The notes under the pieces are model-generated. The model saw nothing but the letters and a program-made list of their open reading frames with translations. It was not told where the DNA came from and did no database searches. The translations under genes were made by a program, and so were the position numbers. DNA of 64,000 nt from Butyrivibrio sp. INlla18 (GTDB taxonomy: Bacteria > Bacillota > Clostridia > Lachnospirales > Lachnospiraceae): NCBI RefSeq assembly GCF_900103635.1, contig NZ_FMXK01000014.1:1-64000 (forward strand), read 5' to 3'. This document shows positions 25,293 to 34,078 of this stretch, piece by piece. Numbering within the stretch: position 1 is the stretch's first letter; each line of letters opens with the position of its first letter.

Positions 25293-27404
25293 TCACTTTT
25301 TCACATTAAGAATGTTAGGAACCCAGTTAACAAGCTTTAAGTGGCTTGTTTTATCTACAGCTAGCATACCGATCTGGTAATAGCCTGGAACTAAGTCGCC
25401 CTTCTTGATCTTAACCTTGTAACCAGTTAAGTCTACGTTTACCTGATCCTGTAAGCGAACCTTGATGTCAGGTCTGTACCATACATAAGTTGGCGCGCTA
25501 AATACCTTAGGCTCCACAGGCCCCGCTCCATCCTCGTGTCTTTCTACTAGACGAAGGAGTAATCTCTTTTCATAGATAGCATTGTCAGATCCGATGACAA
25601 AGCTGTAGCCCTTAAGGTAATAGCCATCATCGTACCCTTCTGCAGTTACGCCGTACAACCAGTTGTGAAGACTTCCATTGTACTCGCATCCAATTCTCAG
25701 GCACTGATCTTCCCTTGCTCCCTTGATGCCATGCTCGTGAACTGAAACCTTGGCATAAGGAATATCCTCCACAGGAGTGTAGTCCTCACGTGGAATAATA
25801 GCTGAAATAGTCTCATCCTCAGTAAGGTGTGGACTATAAAATGGGTCAAAGTTATAAAGGTGGGTATGCCTCTTCATAAGAGTGTCGCCCTCAACTGCAA
25901 GTCTCTCCATCTTCTTTGGATCAAGGTTATCAAGGCCTCTTGTAAGAGACTCATGATGATAGAGATAAACATGGTTGCAACATACGTTGTAGTAGCCCTT
26001 TTCCATTACTGTGTAGCAGAAATCAACGTCGTTAAAGGCAACCTTAAGTTCCTCAGGAAAGCCTCCAATATCATTGAACTTCTTCCTGCTGATCATAAGG
26101 CAAGCGGCAGTAACACCGATGAAATTGTGAACACCTCTGTTGTAGCCAAAATAGTGATTCTTGCCATCGTGCATCTTCTGAAGCTTGTGCACAGGTCCAC
26201 GTCTCACATTGGCAATTCCGCAGTGCTGGATAAGGTCTGTATCAGGGTAAATAAGCTTGGCTCCAACGCAGCCCACATGACCAAGCTGTGCCTGAGATAA
26301 CATCTCGCGAAGCCATCCCTCTTTTACCGCCTCGATATCATCGTTAAGGAACAGGAGATACTCGCCACCACACGCTCTAACGCCCTGGTTGCACATAGCA
26401 GAGAAGTTAAACTCCTGAGATTTGTAGATATAATTAATCTTGATAAGTCCGTTCTTTCTCTCGGCACGGCTACAATAAACGCCGTACTTAACCCTGTTAG
26501 AGGCTGAACTTCCATTATCTATGATGACAATGTCGTACTTGATGTTGTCACCGCCAGTTGTGTTTATGATGGAATTAAGGCACTGCTGCAGCACTTCCGG
26601 ATGATCCTTGGAAGGAATGATGATGCTGACAGTAGCTGGCCTTAGGAGCATATGCTTGGAATTGTGGAATGTTCTTCCGTAAAAGACATCCTGCTCAGAG
26701 TTTCTGTGGAATAACACCTCTCTGATATGTCCGATTGGAAGCTCCATGCCAGTTCTCTTAGCAAAGGCTCTCACATGTATAGCAAGCATGCAGAATAGTA
26801 CATCAGCTGATAAAAGAGATGCTTCAAGTCCCACCTGCTCTGGTGAATTCTTTTTGTTGGATGTTCCGCCAAGCATCCTGACTGCATTGTCGTACTCAGG
26901 CGCAGCGGCGTGCATGGTAGTTGCTCTGCAGGAAAAGAAGCTACCGATATAAAACGCGTTCAAATATGAATCAGGAGACCAGTCAGGCTTAAAGAATGGA
27001 TGAATATACTTGCCACCTTTGCCGATTTCGTCCTCATCACCGTAAACTATGTCATGCTCTGGATGAGCTACAAAATACTGCTTGATAACTTCAGTAGCTC
27101 TTTTTGTAAGCTTGCCCTTAGGACTTACAAAAATGTAAACAACATTCTCATCGCCCTTGGCATCAGAAACTTCCCAAACCTTGGCATAAGGCACAACCTT
27201 AACCTCTGGCTCAGGCTTTTTGTAAGGTACCAGAGTTCCGTCTTCATTCTCCTCATAGTACACAGGAGCTTCAGCCTTGATCACAGGCTCTTTTTCACCC
27301 TGGCGCTGCCACTTATCATAAGCAGAAGACTTGGCGTTTACTAATCTGTTGTATTTAGTTTTTCTCTTTGTTGCAAGAGCTTTCTTGGCTAAGTCCTTCA
27401 GCAT
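25293..27404 (-). CDS. GT2 glycosyltransferase with N- and C-terminal extensions
   Basis: A protein of about 703 residues. The first third (about 90-260) resembles a degenerate GT-A module (IVYGDEDEIGKGGKYIH, FFKPDWSPDSYLNAFYIGSF). The second module (about 270-520) has the full set: VSIIIPSKDHPEVLQQCL, IIDNGSSASN, LFLNDDIEAV and VAFNDVDFCYTVMEKGY. The last 160 residues look like a beta-rich accessory domain. ATG at 27404 and an adjacent GTG at 27407 are both possible; GAGGAG lies upstream inside the end of the preceding gene. The probable role is polymer elongation, next to the exporter genes. Confidence 0.88.
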   Translation of the reverse strand: MLKDLAKKALATKRKTKYNRLVNAKSSAYDKWQRQGEKEPVIKAEAPVYYEENEDGTLVPYKKPEPEVKVVPYAKVWEVSDAKGDENVVYIFVSPKGKLTKRATEVIKQYFVAHPEHDIVYGDEDEIGKGGKYIHPFFKPDWSPDSYLNAFYIGSFFSCRATTMHAAAPEYDNAVRMLGGTSNKKNSPEQVGLEASLLSADVLFCMLAIHVRAFAKRTGMELPIGHIREVLFHRNSEQDVFYGRTFHNSKHMLLRPATVSIIIPSKDHPEVLQQCLNSIINTTGGDNIKYDIVIIDNGSSASNRVKYGVYCSRAERKNGLIKINYIYKSQEFNFSAMCNQGVRACGGEYLLFLNDDIEAVKEGWLREMLSQAQLGHVGCVGAKLIYPDTDLIQHCGIANVRRGPVHKLQKMHDGKNHYFGYNRGVHNFIGVTAACLMISRKKFNDIGGFPEELKVAFNDVDFCYTVMEKGYYNVCCNHVYLYHHESLTRGLDNLDPKKMERLAVEGDTLMKRHTHLYNFDPFYSPHLTEDETISAIIPREDYTPVEDIPYAKVSVHEHGIKGAREDQCLRIGCEYNGSLHNWLYGVTAEGYDDGYYLKGYSFVIGSDNAIYEKRLLLRLVERHEDGAGPVEPKVFSAPTYVWYRPDIKVRLQDQVNVDLTGYKVKIKKGDLVPGYYQIGMLAVDKTSHLKLVNWVPNILNVKK

Positions 27405-27415
27405 CACCCTAACAA

Positions 27416-29575
27416 TTACTCCTCATCATCTTTATAATAGCGTGCCTCACGTCTCTGGCTTATCTTTTCCCCAAGCTTTTTGATAATGTTCTTTTTCTTT
27501 GGAACTGCTGCTTCCGGTTCAGGAAGTGAGCTTATTACTGCATCTGCAGCATTTCTAGGAATAAGAGTCATCAAAAGCTTAACCACAAGGTGGTTCTTTT
27601 GCTTAACACTGAGTCTGTCGCTTGTAAGAGAGAACTCAATGTTAGGATCATCAGAATTAAAGATTATGGAATCATCTGAGATCCACTCACCATTTACTGG
27701 ATTGATATTAACATCTGCTCCGCCCTCTGAGATGCTCAGGCTGTTCCATGTAGCATTTAAGATCGTTACCATACATGGAGCAAAGGCAGGATCGATCCTG
27801 ACTGTATTGCAGGTATCATCAACTCTGATATCCAAAGTTACTGTGTTCTTGTCATCATACTGCTCCTCTGGGAACATTGACTCGTCCTCAGAATAGCCCT
27901 CGCCATTATCAAGATAGATCTGAATCTGGTCGTCAGGCCTTGCAGCACTGGTAGTATTTGTGATCTCCTTTGGTACAATCACCTTTCTGCCTATATCCTT
28001 CCAAAGTTCTACCATAGACTTGCGGTTTCCAGTTACATACTTCTGGAAGGCATATTCCTCATCAAGGAGAACCTGGATCTCTTTTTCTGTGATACCAAGC
28101 TTATTAAAAAGAGGCTTAGGATCAAACTTTTCTCTTTTTCTGTCCTCTAATCTGTAACAGTAAAGAGCTCTCCACATGGACTCCTTGGCAGGTATGCACT
28201 TACCATAGGTCCACTCATAATCTATTATAGTCCAAATAGGACCATTAACCATAATATTAGAGAATATCAGGTCATAATCTGACACAGGATAGTCTTCCTT
28301 GTATCTGATACGCTTGAGATATTCGTTCAAAAGAGCTTCAAATGCCTCCATGTCATCTCTGTCAATGCACTGATCAAGGAGTGAAGCCAATGGCACGCCG
28401 TTAACAAAAGAAAATACGGCGCAGCCTTCCTGTTCATTTATCTGGCAGTCGTTGATCTCAAGGTCTCCGCCTCTATACTTCTCAACAAGGCCAAGATAAG
28501 CATCTCTGATACCAAATACGTGCTCTCTTGCTTCCTCTGTAAGAGGGAACTTCTTGATGACCTTTCTGCCAGCTTTGTCGATAGCAATATCAGTTCTGAT
28601 CTTGAACTCAGAAACTCTGTCATTGCTGTATTTGCTGTAGATAGTGTCAAAGCCAGGTCCAAGGATAACTTCAAAGGAATTGGCAAACTCAGGATAGAGG
28701 CCGTCCTTTGAAAGGTCCTCGTAAGCTCTTTTCTCATTGAAAAGAACTAATCTATCCCTGTCAAAGTTACGAACATTGTCCTGAAGCTCTCCAAACTTAG
28801 GCAGATAATCATCTGAGTGAAGAAGTGTCATAAGCTTGTAATCAGGATATGGATAATAGAAATGGTACTCATTCATGCCGCATTTCTTGAAGATGTTGAT
28901 AAGTCCATTTCTGGTAAAGGTCTTGGCAACGCTGTCTGGTGAGTAGCCCTCGATACCTGTAAAGTAGCTTCCAAGGTGATCCTCAGCACATCCAGCAAAA
29001 TACTTAAGTCCAAGGCGGTTCTCGATAGCAATTACGATTCTGCCGCCCTTCTTAAGGTGTCTTTGGAGCATTCTAAGGAACTTCTCATAAGGATTGTCAG
29101 TTCCAATGTAGCCCTGACCATACTCAAATACACCGATCAAAAAGATAAAGTCAAAATCTCTTGGAAGATCTGGCTCAATGTCTCTAAAGTTACCAACGTG
29201 GATAGTTACATTGTCGCACTCCTGGTTTCTAGTGGCATTGATCTCAGAACGTCTCCTTGAAAGGTCGCAGGCTACAACTTCGCCAGCCTTCTTGGAGAGC
29301 ATACCTGTGATAGCGCCGCATCCAGAGCCAACCTCTAATACCTTGGCAGTTTTTGCCATAGGGATCCACTCAACGATATTAGATCTCTGCTCAGAAAGAT
29401 GGTAGAGAATAGGCCAGTTTGCCCTCTCCTCAATAACCTTCTGATACTCTTCTTTTTTATATTTTTTGACAATCTCAAGAAGGTCGTTCTCTATAGCACC
29501 ATCGCTGTAGAGATCAACCCCAGAGTAGTGTTTGAAATTAAGGGTAACATTACCAATCTTTACGTTCTCTTGCAT
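27416..29575 (-). CDS. Methyltransferase-kinase fusion, possible polysaccharide chain terminator (WbdD-like)
   Basis: A 719-residue protein with three parts. A class I SAM methyltransferase covers about 70-215 (motif I VLEVGSGCG at 79-87, acidic VVACD, later LIGVFEYG). A kinase-like domain of the aminoglycoside-phosphotransferase type follows at about 310-510: a KVIKKF strand-lysine region near 340, a catalytic loop DLIFSNIMV with D435 and N440, and metal-binding IIDYEW with D452. A beta-rich domain (about 560-680) ends in a basic tail (NIIKKLGEKISQRREAR). The ATG at 29575 is chosen over a TTG because GAGGAA lies 8 nt upstream. Methyltransferase-kinase order beside Wzt/Wzm is the arrangement of E. 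coli WbdD, which caps O-antigen chains. Function here is inferred. Confidence 0.75.
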   Translation of the reverse strand: MQENVKIGNVTLNFKHYSGVDLYSDGAIENDLLEIVKKYKKEEYQKVIEERANWPILYHLSEQRSNIVEWIPMAKTAKVLEVGSGCGAITGMLSKKAGEVVACDLSRRRSEINATRNQECDNVTIHVGNFRDIEPDLPRDFDFIFLIGVFEYGQGYIGTDNPYEKFLRMLQRHLKKGGRIVIAIENRLGLKYFAGCAEDHLGSYFTGIEGYSPDSVAKTFTRNGLINIFKKCGMNEYHFYYPYPDYKLMTLLHSDDYLPKFGELQDNVRNFDRDRLVLFNEKRAYEDLSKDGLYPEFANSFEVILGPGFDTIYSKYSNDRVSEFKIRTDIAIDKAGRKVIKKFPLTEEAREHVFGIRDAYLGLVEKYRGGDLEINDCQINEQEGCAVFSFVNGVPLASLLDQCIDRDDMEAFEALLNEYLKRIRYKEDYPVSDYDLIFSNIMVNGPIWTIIDYEWTYGKCIPAKESMWRALYCYRLEDRKREKFDPKPLFNKLGITEKEIQVLLDEEYAFQKYVTGNRKSMVELWKDIGRKVIVPKEITNTTSAARPDDQIQIYLDNGEGYSEDESMFPEEQYDDKNTVTLDIRVDDTCNTVRIDPAFAPCMVTILNATWNSLSISEGGADVNINPVNGEWISDDSIIFNSDDPNIEFSLTSDRLSVKQKNHLVVKLLMTLIPRNAADAVISSLPEPEAAVPKKKNIIKKLGEKISQRREARYYKDDEE

Positions 29576-29579
29576 TTTG

Positions 29580-29728
29580 CTCGTTCCTCGCAAATGCTTC
29601 GCATGCCAATGAAATTTGCTTTCAGCAAATGGGCATGCTCACACCTGTGTCATATTCTCACGTCCGAATCAGTACTGATTCGGACTGTAATTCATGTATC
29701 ATATAATTCCACGTTCCTCGTTCCTCGC
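29580..29728. repeat. 125 bp palindromic segment flanked by 12 bp direct repeats
   Basis: CTCGTTCCTCGC occurs exactly at 29580-29591 and 29717-29728. Between them lie a perfect 24 bp palindrome at 29662-29685 (half site GTCCGAATCAGT) and a second hairpin at 29601-29638 (outer arms GCATGCC/GGCATGC, inner arms ATTTGCT/AGCAAAT). No U run follows either, so they are not standard terminators. The layout suggests a small inserted element with target duplication, or an mRNA structure between wzt and the methyltransferase-kinase gene. Confidence 0.6.
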
Positions 29729-29731
29729 GAG

Positions 29732-31057
29732 TTATTTAGCATCAGTAACAACACATTTAGAATTCATGTCGTAGTAGCCAACTGTGTTCTTGTCTGATAC
29801 TACTGATACATTAAGTGCATCATAGAGTCTGTGATACACGGTAAAATCATTCTGTTCAAAACCTGTAACTCCAAAACTAAGAAGATACTCTCCTCCCTGA
29901 AGTGACATGTTCTGTGTAAAGGTTATATCCTTCTCTTCTCCAGCCTTAACTGGCTCAAGGAAGGCCTTTTCAACCATTGAGTTGGTTCCTGTGATCTCAA
30001 TGCCCATGATGTTCTTGAATGTAAGGGCAAAGATAGGAGCCGCAACATCTCTATTAAACTTAACCCTCATGTGTACTGTAAAATCAGTACCCTTTATGAT
30101 GGAGTTAGTCTCTTTTCCTGTATTATCTGTGACATAATAATTTGTGATAGTAGCTGCGCCGTCGCCGTACTCCAATGTATCTGGATTCTCAGCGGCAGTT
30201 TTCTTTGCACTATCGTCTTTCTTTATCTTGTCATCAGCTTTTTTGTCTGCATCTGCTGCAGCCTGACGGATCTGATCATCGTCAAGGAGGTTCTCAACGT
30301 CGCTTGTAGGAAGTGGATACTGTCCCACCAGAACCTGCTTGTAGATATCGATCATCTTCTTTGGTGTTCCTTCGCCAAGGAGCACACCCTGATTTAAAAG
30401 AACTGCTCTATCGCAGTACTTGCTAATACTAGAAAGATCATGTGATACAAAGAGGATAGTCTTGCCCCTCTTCTTGAACTCTTCAAACTTGTGATAGCAC
30501 TTAGCCTGGAAGAATACGTCACCAACAGAAAGAGCTTCATCTACAATGAGGATCTCAGGATCAATGTTGATAGCAACCGCAAAAGCAAGACGGACAAACA
30601 TACCACTTGAATAAGTCTTGACTGGCTGATAAACATAGTCTCCTATGTCAGCAAATTCAAGGATCGCATCCATTCTCTTTCTGATCTCTTCCTCAGAAAA
30701 GCCGATCATCATACCGTTAAGGTAGATGTTGTCGATTCCGTTGTACTCCATGTTAAAGCCTGCTCCCAGTTCCAAAAGAGCTGAGATATGGCCGTCAACA
30801 TTAACTTCACCCTCAGTTGGAGACAAAACTCCTGTGATGATCTTGAGGATCGTTGACTTACCAGAGCCGTTAGTTCCGATGATTCCGACAGTTTCGCCCT
30901 TGTGGACAGTAAGGTTAACGTCATTAAGAGCAAGGTGTTCCTTGTACTTCTTTTTACCAGAAAGTCCAAGGGAATCCTTGAGCCTGTCCATAGGCTTGTC
31001 GTAGAGCTTATATAGTTTAGTGAGGTGTTTTACCTCAATAGCTACGTCTTTTTCCAT
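29732..31057 (-). CDS. Polysaccharide ABC transporter, ATP-binding subunit with C-terminal cargo domain (Wzt/TagH type)
   Basis: A 441-residue protein. The ATPase (1-245) has Walker A GTNGSGKST (61-69), the LELGAGF stretch of polysaccharide exporters, signature YSSGM (149-153), Walker B ILIVDEA and SHDLSS. A Lys/Asp-rich linker (about 260-295) leads to a beta-sandwich (about 300-437) of the Wzt C-terminal type (TDFTVHMRVKFNRDVAAPIF, LLSFGVTGFEQNDF). In O9a-type systems that domain reads the capped end of the polymer. It pairs with the permease 42 bp upstream. AGGAATT precedes the ATG. Confidence 0.93.
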   Translation of the reverse strand: MEKDVAIEVKHLTKLYKLYDKPMDRLKDSLGLSGKKKYKEHLALNDVNLTVHKGETVGIIGTNGSGKSTILKIITGVLSPTEGEVNVDGHISALLELGAGFNMEYNGIDNIYLNGMMIGFSEEEIRKRMDAILEFADIGDYVYQPVKTYSSGMFVRLAFAVAINIDPEILIVDEALSVGDVFFQAKCYHKFEEFKKRGKTILFVSHDLSSISKYCDRAVLLNQGVLLGEGTPKKMIDIYKQVLVGQYPLPTSDVENLLDDDQIRQAAADADKKADDKIKKDDSAKKTAAENPDTLEYGDGAATITNYYVTDNTGKETNSIIKGTDFTVHMRVKFNRDVAAPIFALTFKNIMGIEITGTNSMVEKAFLEPVKAGEEKDITFTQNMSLQGGEYLLSFGVTGFEQNDFTVYHRLYDALNVSVVSDKNTVGYYDMNSKCVVTDAK

Positions 31058-31099
31058 GTTAATTCCTATTTCAAAATTGCTACGAATGTGTAGCGATTA

Positions 31100-32104
31100 T
31101 CAGAGTACATCCGCAAAGTGAGGCTTGGACCTCTTGAAGATAAGTGTTCCTACGCAGAACACGCCCACTACAAACAACCAGAAATAAGTAGATGAGTAGA
31201 AGTGTTCAAAGAACCATGTATCGCCGTATATTGCATTTCTGTAACCCTCAACGATATAAGTCATAGGGTTAAGCTTGATGATCCACTTGTATTTGTCTGG
31301 AACTACAGTGTCAAGATTCCAAAGAATAGGTGTAGCCCACTGGAACAACTGAAGCCCGATATTGATGATCTGAAGAAGATCTCTAAAGAATACTACGATT
31401 GCGCAGGTAGCATAGCTTATAGACAATACCAAAATGAATTCACAGCTCATGTAGTAAAGGAGCTGGATCCAATAGACATTTGGATAGTAACCATACACAC
31501 ATGCGATCACAAGAAGCACGCAGATGAAGAACACGTGAATGAACATAGCTGCAATGATCTTAATGATAGGAAGTATGCTTATCTTGAAAAGAACCTTTTT
31601 AACAAGGTAGTTGTACTCTAGAAGTGAAGTTGTTCCATTGGTAAGAGCTTCTGTGAAAAAGAACCATGGAACAAGACCAGCTGTCAAAAAGAGAACGTAA
31701 GGAACCTCAATTCCGCCTGATACTGACTGCGCCCTTGACTGGAAGATCCTGTCAAAAACGATGTAGTACATAGCAACTGTAACTACAGGCTGAGCAAGGG
31801 CCCACACGATACCCATGTAGGAACCGGCATATCTTTTCTTGAAATCGTTAAGTGAAAGCCTCTTGATGAGCTTTCTAGAATGGAAAAGCTCAACTGGAAG
31901 CACTAATAATCGGTCATACCAAAAGAAGACCAGTATACAACTGATGCCGATCAAGATACATCCACATATCTTCTTGAGCATCTCTGTATGCGGGTCTGCA
32001 AGCTGGTTTGTGTGCATTATAAGTAATAGCGCCAAAATAGACGCCATTACATAGAAAATGCCCAAGCCTACTCGCTTGGGAAGTTTTCTCAATCCCTGTA
32101 TCAA
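31100..32104 (-). CDS. Polysaccharide ABC transporter permease (Wzm/TagG type)
   Basis: A 334-residue ABC-2 permease. The core (about 75-334) has the cytoplasmic interface helix KRLSLNDFKKRYAGSYMG and six membrane helices, with LFLTAGLVPWFFF and NPMTYIVEGYRNAIYG. Unlike most members (about 260-280 residues), it carries two extra N-terminal membrane helices (about 12-31 and 45-62). The frame begins with TTG at 32104, overlapping the rfbC TGA as TTGA, with AAGGAG just upstream. The next ATG is at 32047, inside the first helix, so the start is uncertain. It exports the lipid-linked polymer with the ATPase that follows. Confidence 0.9.
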   Translation of the reverse strand: MIQGLRKLPKRVGLGIFYVMASILALLLIMHTNQLADPHTEMLKKICGCILIGISCILVFFWYDRLLVLPVELFHSRKLIKRLSLNDFKKRYAGSYMGIVWALAQPVVTVAMYYIVFDRIFQSRAQSVSGGIEVPYVLFLTAGLVPWFFFTEALTNGTTSLLEYNYLVKKVLFKISILPIIKIIAAMFIHVFFICVLLVIACVYGYYPNVYWIQLLYYMSCEFILVLSISYATCAIVVFFRDLLQIINIGLQLFQWATPILWNLDTVVPDKYKWIIKLNPMTYIVEGYRNAIYGDTWFFEHFYSSTYFWLFVVGVFCVGTLIFKRSKPHFADVL

Positions 32105-32646
32105 AACTCCTTAAATCCTCCCCACTTGGTATCCCTCTCGGAAAGGTTGAGCTCAGCGCCTTCTACAAGTGGCCACTCTACTCCAATATCAGGATCGTCC
32201 CACTTAAGACCACCCTCGTCTTCTGGATGATAGAAATCTGAGCACTTGTATGCAAACTCAGCATACTCAGAAATTACATAGAAGCCATGAGCAAATCCCT
32301 TAGGGATAAAGAACTGCTTTTTATTTTCAGCAGAAAGTCTAACGCCAAACCACTTTCCATAAGTCTTTGAACCTTTTCTAAGGTCAACAGCTACATCAAA
32401 TACTTCACCATTTATGCAGCGTACAAGCTTGTCCTGTGGAAAGTTCTTCTGGAAATGAAGGCCTCTAAGTACGCCCTGCTTACTAGCTGACTGATTGTCC
32501 TGTACGAACTCAACATCGATTCCAGCCTCTACAAAGTCGTTCTTGTTGTATGTCTCCATGAAATAGCCTCTGGCATCGCCAAAAACCTTTGGTGTAATAA
32601 CTTTAAGTCCTTCTATCTCACATGTTTCAACAGTTATCTTTCCCAT
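32101..32646 (-). CDS. rfbC: dTDP-4-dehydrorhamnose 3,5-epimerase
   Basis: A 181-residue RmlC/RfbC of normal length. Motifs are visible in order: ETYNKNDF, FVQDNQSASKQGVLRGLHFQ (catalytic His in RGLHFQ), KLVRCINGEVFDVAVDLRKGS, FIPKGFAHGF and YKCSDFYHPEDEGG, followed by WDDPDIGVEWP. It performs step three of dTDP-L-rhamnose synthesis. AGGAG precedes the ATG. Its TGA overlaps the wzm start. rfbA and rfbB lie upstream in the same operon, with an unrelated small gene between. Confidence 0.95.
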   Translation of the reverse strand: MGKITVETCEIEGLKVITPKVFGDARGYFMETYNKNDFVEAGIDVEFVQDNQSASKQGVLRGLHFQKNFPQDKLVRCINGEVFDVAVDLRKGSKTYGKWFGVRLSAENKKQFFIPKGFAHGFYVISEYAEFAYKCSDFYHPEDEGGLKWDDPDIGVEWPLVEGAELNLSERDTKWGGFKEF

Positions 32647-32673
32647 TTTATATCTCCTAATATTTCTATAGCA

Positions 32674-33153
32674 TTACTGTCCAACTGGTGTGCCCTCAAT
32701 AGGCGCAGTTGGCATAACGCCATTGTATTCATATAGACTGCTGTCAAAAGAGCCGCCCATTCCCGGAACGTATCCTTCAGGATTTTGAAGCTCGCCTACA
32801 ACTGCCATTCCAGGAAGTTCATCATCACTAACTGAACTGCCAAGGCTTGAAGCTTCTGAGCTCTCTTCAGCAGAGCCTGAACTTTTTTTGATTACAACAA
32901 CAGAAGGTATCTTCTCTGTCTCATCAAAAAAATCTTCGTCACTTAAAAAGCCGTCAAGATTGCTACCAATCTGCTGGCTGTAAATCTCCTCGCCGCTATA
33001 GTAAGATGCAGCGTTGTCGGCCTCTTCTTCCTTGGATCCCCATCCAAAGAGCTGATTGATCTTTTGGGTATTAGTAGCATAGACAATGACAAGTACCAAA
33101 ATAAAGGCACTTATGATGGTAAGTATTGCCATTCGGAAAACTCTTTTATCCAC
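32674..33153 (-). CDS. Small membrane-anchored protein of unknown function within the rml operon
   Basis: A 159-residue protein I do not recognise. One transmembrane helix lies at about 9-27 (ILTIISAFILVLVIVYATN). The rest is probably outside the cell, low in complexity and rich in Ser, Glu, Asp and Gly (SSGSAEESSEASSLGSSVSD), ending with proline- and glycine-rich MGGSFDSSLYEYNGVMPTAP (20 residues). No catalytic pattern is visible. A GTG start at 33153 is preferred because GGAGG lies 5 nt before it. It interrupts rfbA and rfbC, so it may be a surface or assembly partner of the rhamnose polymer system. Confidence 0.75.
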   Translation of the reverse strand: MDKRVFRMAILTIISAFILVLVIVYATNTQKINQLFGWGSKEEEADNAASYYSGEEIYSQQIGSNLDGFLSDEDFFDETEKIPSVVVIKKSSGSAEESSEASSLGSSVSDDELPGMAVVGELQNPEGYVPGMGGSFDSSLYEYNGVMPTAPIEGTPVGQ

Positions 33154-33187
33154 GTTCTCCTCCCGTTATCAAAACCTCGCCAGGTGT

Positions 33188-34057
33188 TCACAGCCCGTTA
33201 GCGACCTCAACCAGGTATTTACCGTAATCAGTCTTCATAAGTGGCTCGGCAAGTTTGAGCAACTGCTCCTTGTCGATAAATCCGCGCTTATATGCAATCT
33301 CTTCAATACATGAAATGTAGAGACCCTGTCTCTTCTGGAATGCGCATACGAAATCAGATGCATCAAGAAGAGAATCGTGATTGCCTGTATCAAGCCAAGC
33401 AAAGCCTCTGCCCATAGTCTCTACGCGAAGCTCGCCGCGGTTTAAGTATTCATTGTTGATACTTGTGATCTCGATCTCGCCTCTTGCTGAAGGCTTAACG
33501 TTTGCAGCAATATCAACAACCTGATTGTCATAGAAATAAAGTCCAGGTACAGCATAGTTAGACTTTGGATGCTCAGGCTTCTCTTCGATACTGATAGCCT
33601 TGCCGTTCTCATCGAACTCGACAACGCCGTAAGCTCTAGGATCTCTTACGTAGTAACCAAAGATCGTAGCTCCCTTTTCTCTGGATGCAACTTCTCTAAG
33701 AAGCTTAGAAAAGCTCTGTCCATAGAAGATATTGTCTCCAAGAACAAGGGCAACAGAATCACTACCAATGAACTTAGCGCCAATGATGAATGCATCAGCG
33801 AGTCCTCTTGGCTGGTCCTGTACAGCATATTCAAAGTGCATTCCAAGCTGTGAGCCATCACCAAAGAGTTCCTCAAACATAGGAAGATCACGTGGTGTAG
33901 AAATGATAAGCACTTCTCTGATACCAGCAAGCATCAAAGTTGAAAGTGGATAGTAGATCATTGGCTTATCATATACAGGCATCATCTGCTTAGACATAGC
34001 CCTAGTAAGTGGATAAAGTCTGGTGCCTGAACCACCAGCTAAAATTATACCCTTCAT
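33188..34057 (-). CDS. rfbA: Glucose-1-phosphate thymidylyltransferase
   Basis: A 289-residue RmlA. The nucleotide site is [14 protein letters not shown] at the N-terminus, followed by [30 protein letters not shown] and [20 protein letters not shown], with [19 protein letters not shown] near residue 220. It makes dTDP-glucose from dTTP and glucose 1-phosphate, which the mutase at 21406 can supply. AAGGAG precedes the ATG. It sits 21 bp after rfbB in the transcript. Confidence 0.96.
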   Translation of the reverse strand: MKGIILAGGSGTRLYPLTRAMSKQMMPVYDKPMIYYPLSTLMLAGIREVLIISTPRDLPMFEELFGDGSQLGMHFEYAVQDQPRGLADAFIIGAKFIGSDSVALVLGDNIFYGQSFSKLLREVASREKGATIFGYYVRDPRAYGVVEFDENGKAISIEEKPEHPKSNYAVPGLYFYDNQVVDIAANVKPSARGEIEITSINNEYLNRGELRVETMGRGFAWLDTGNHDSLLDASDFVCAFQKRQGLYISCIEEIAYKRGFIDKEQLLKLAEPLMKTDYGKYLVEVANGL

Positions 34058-34078
34058 TTTATTTCTCCTTGGGTTCTA

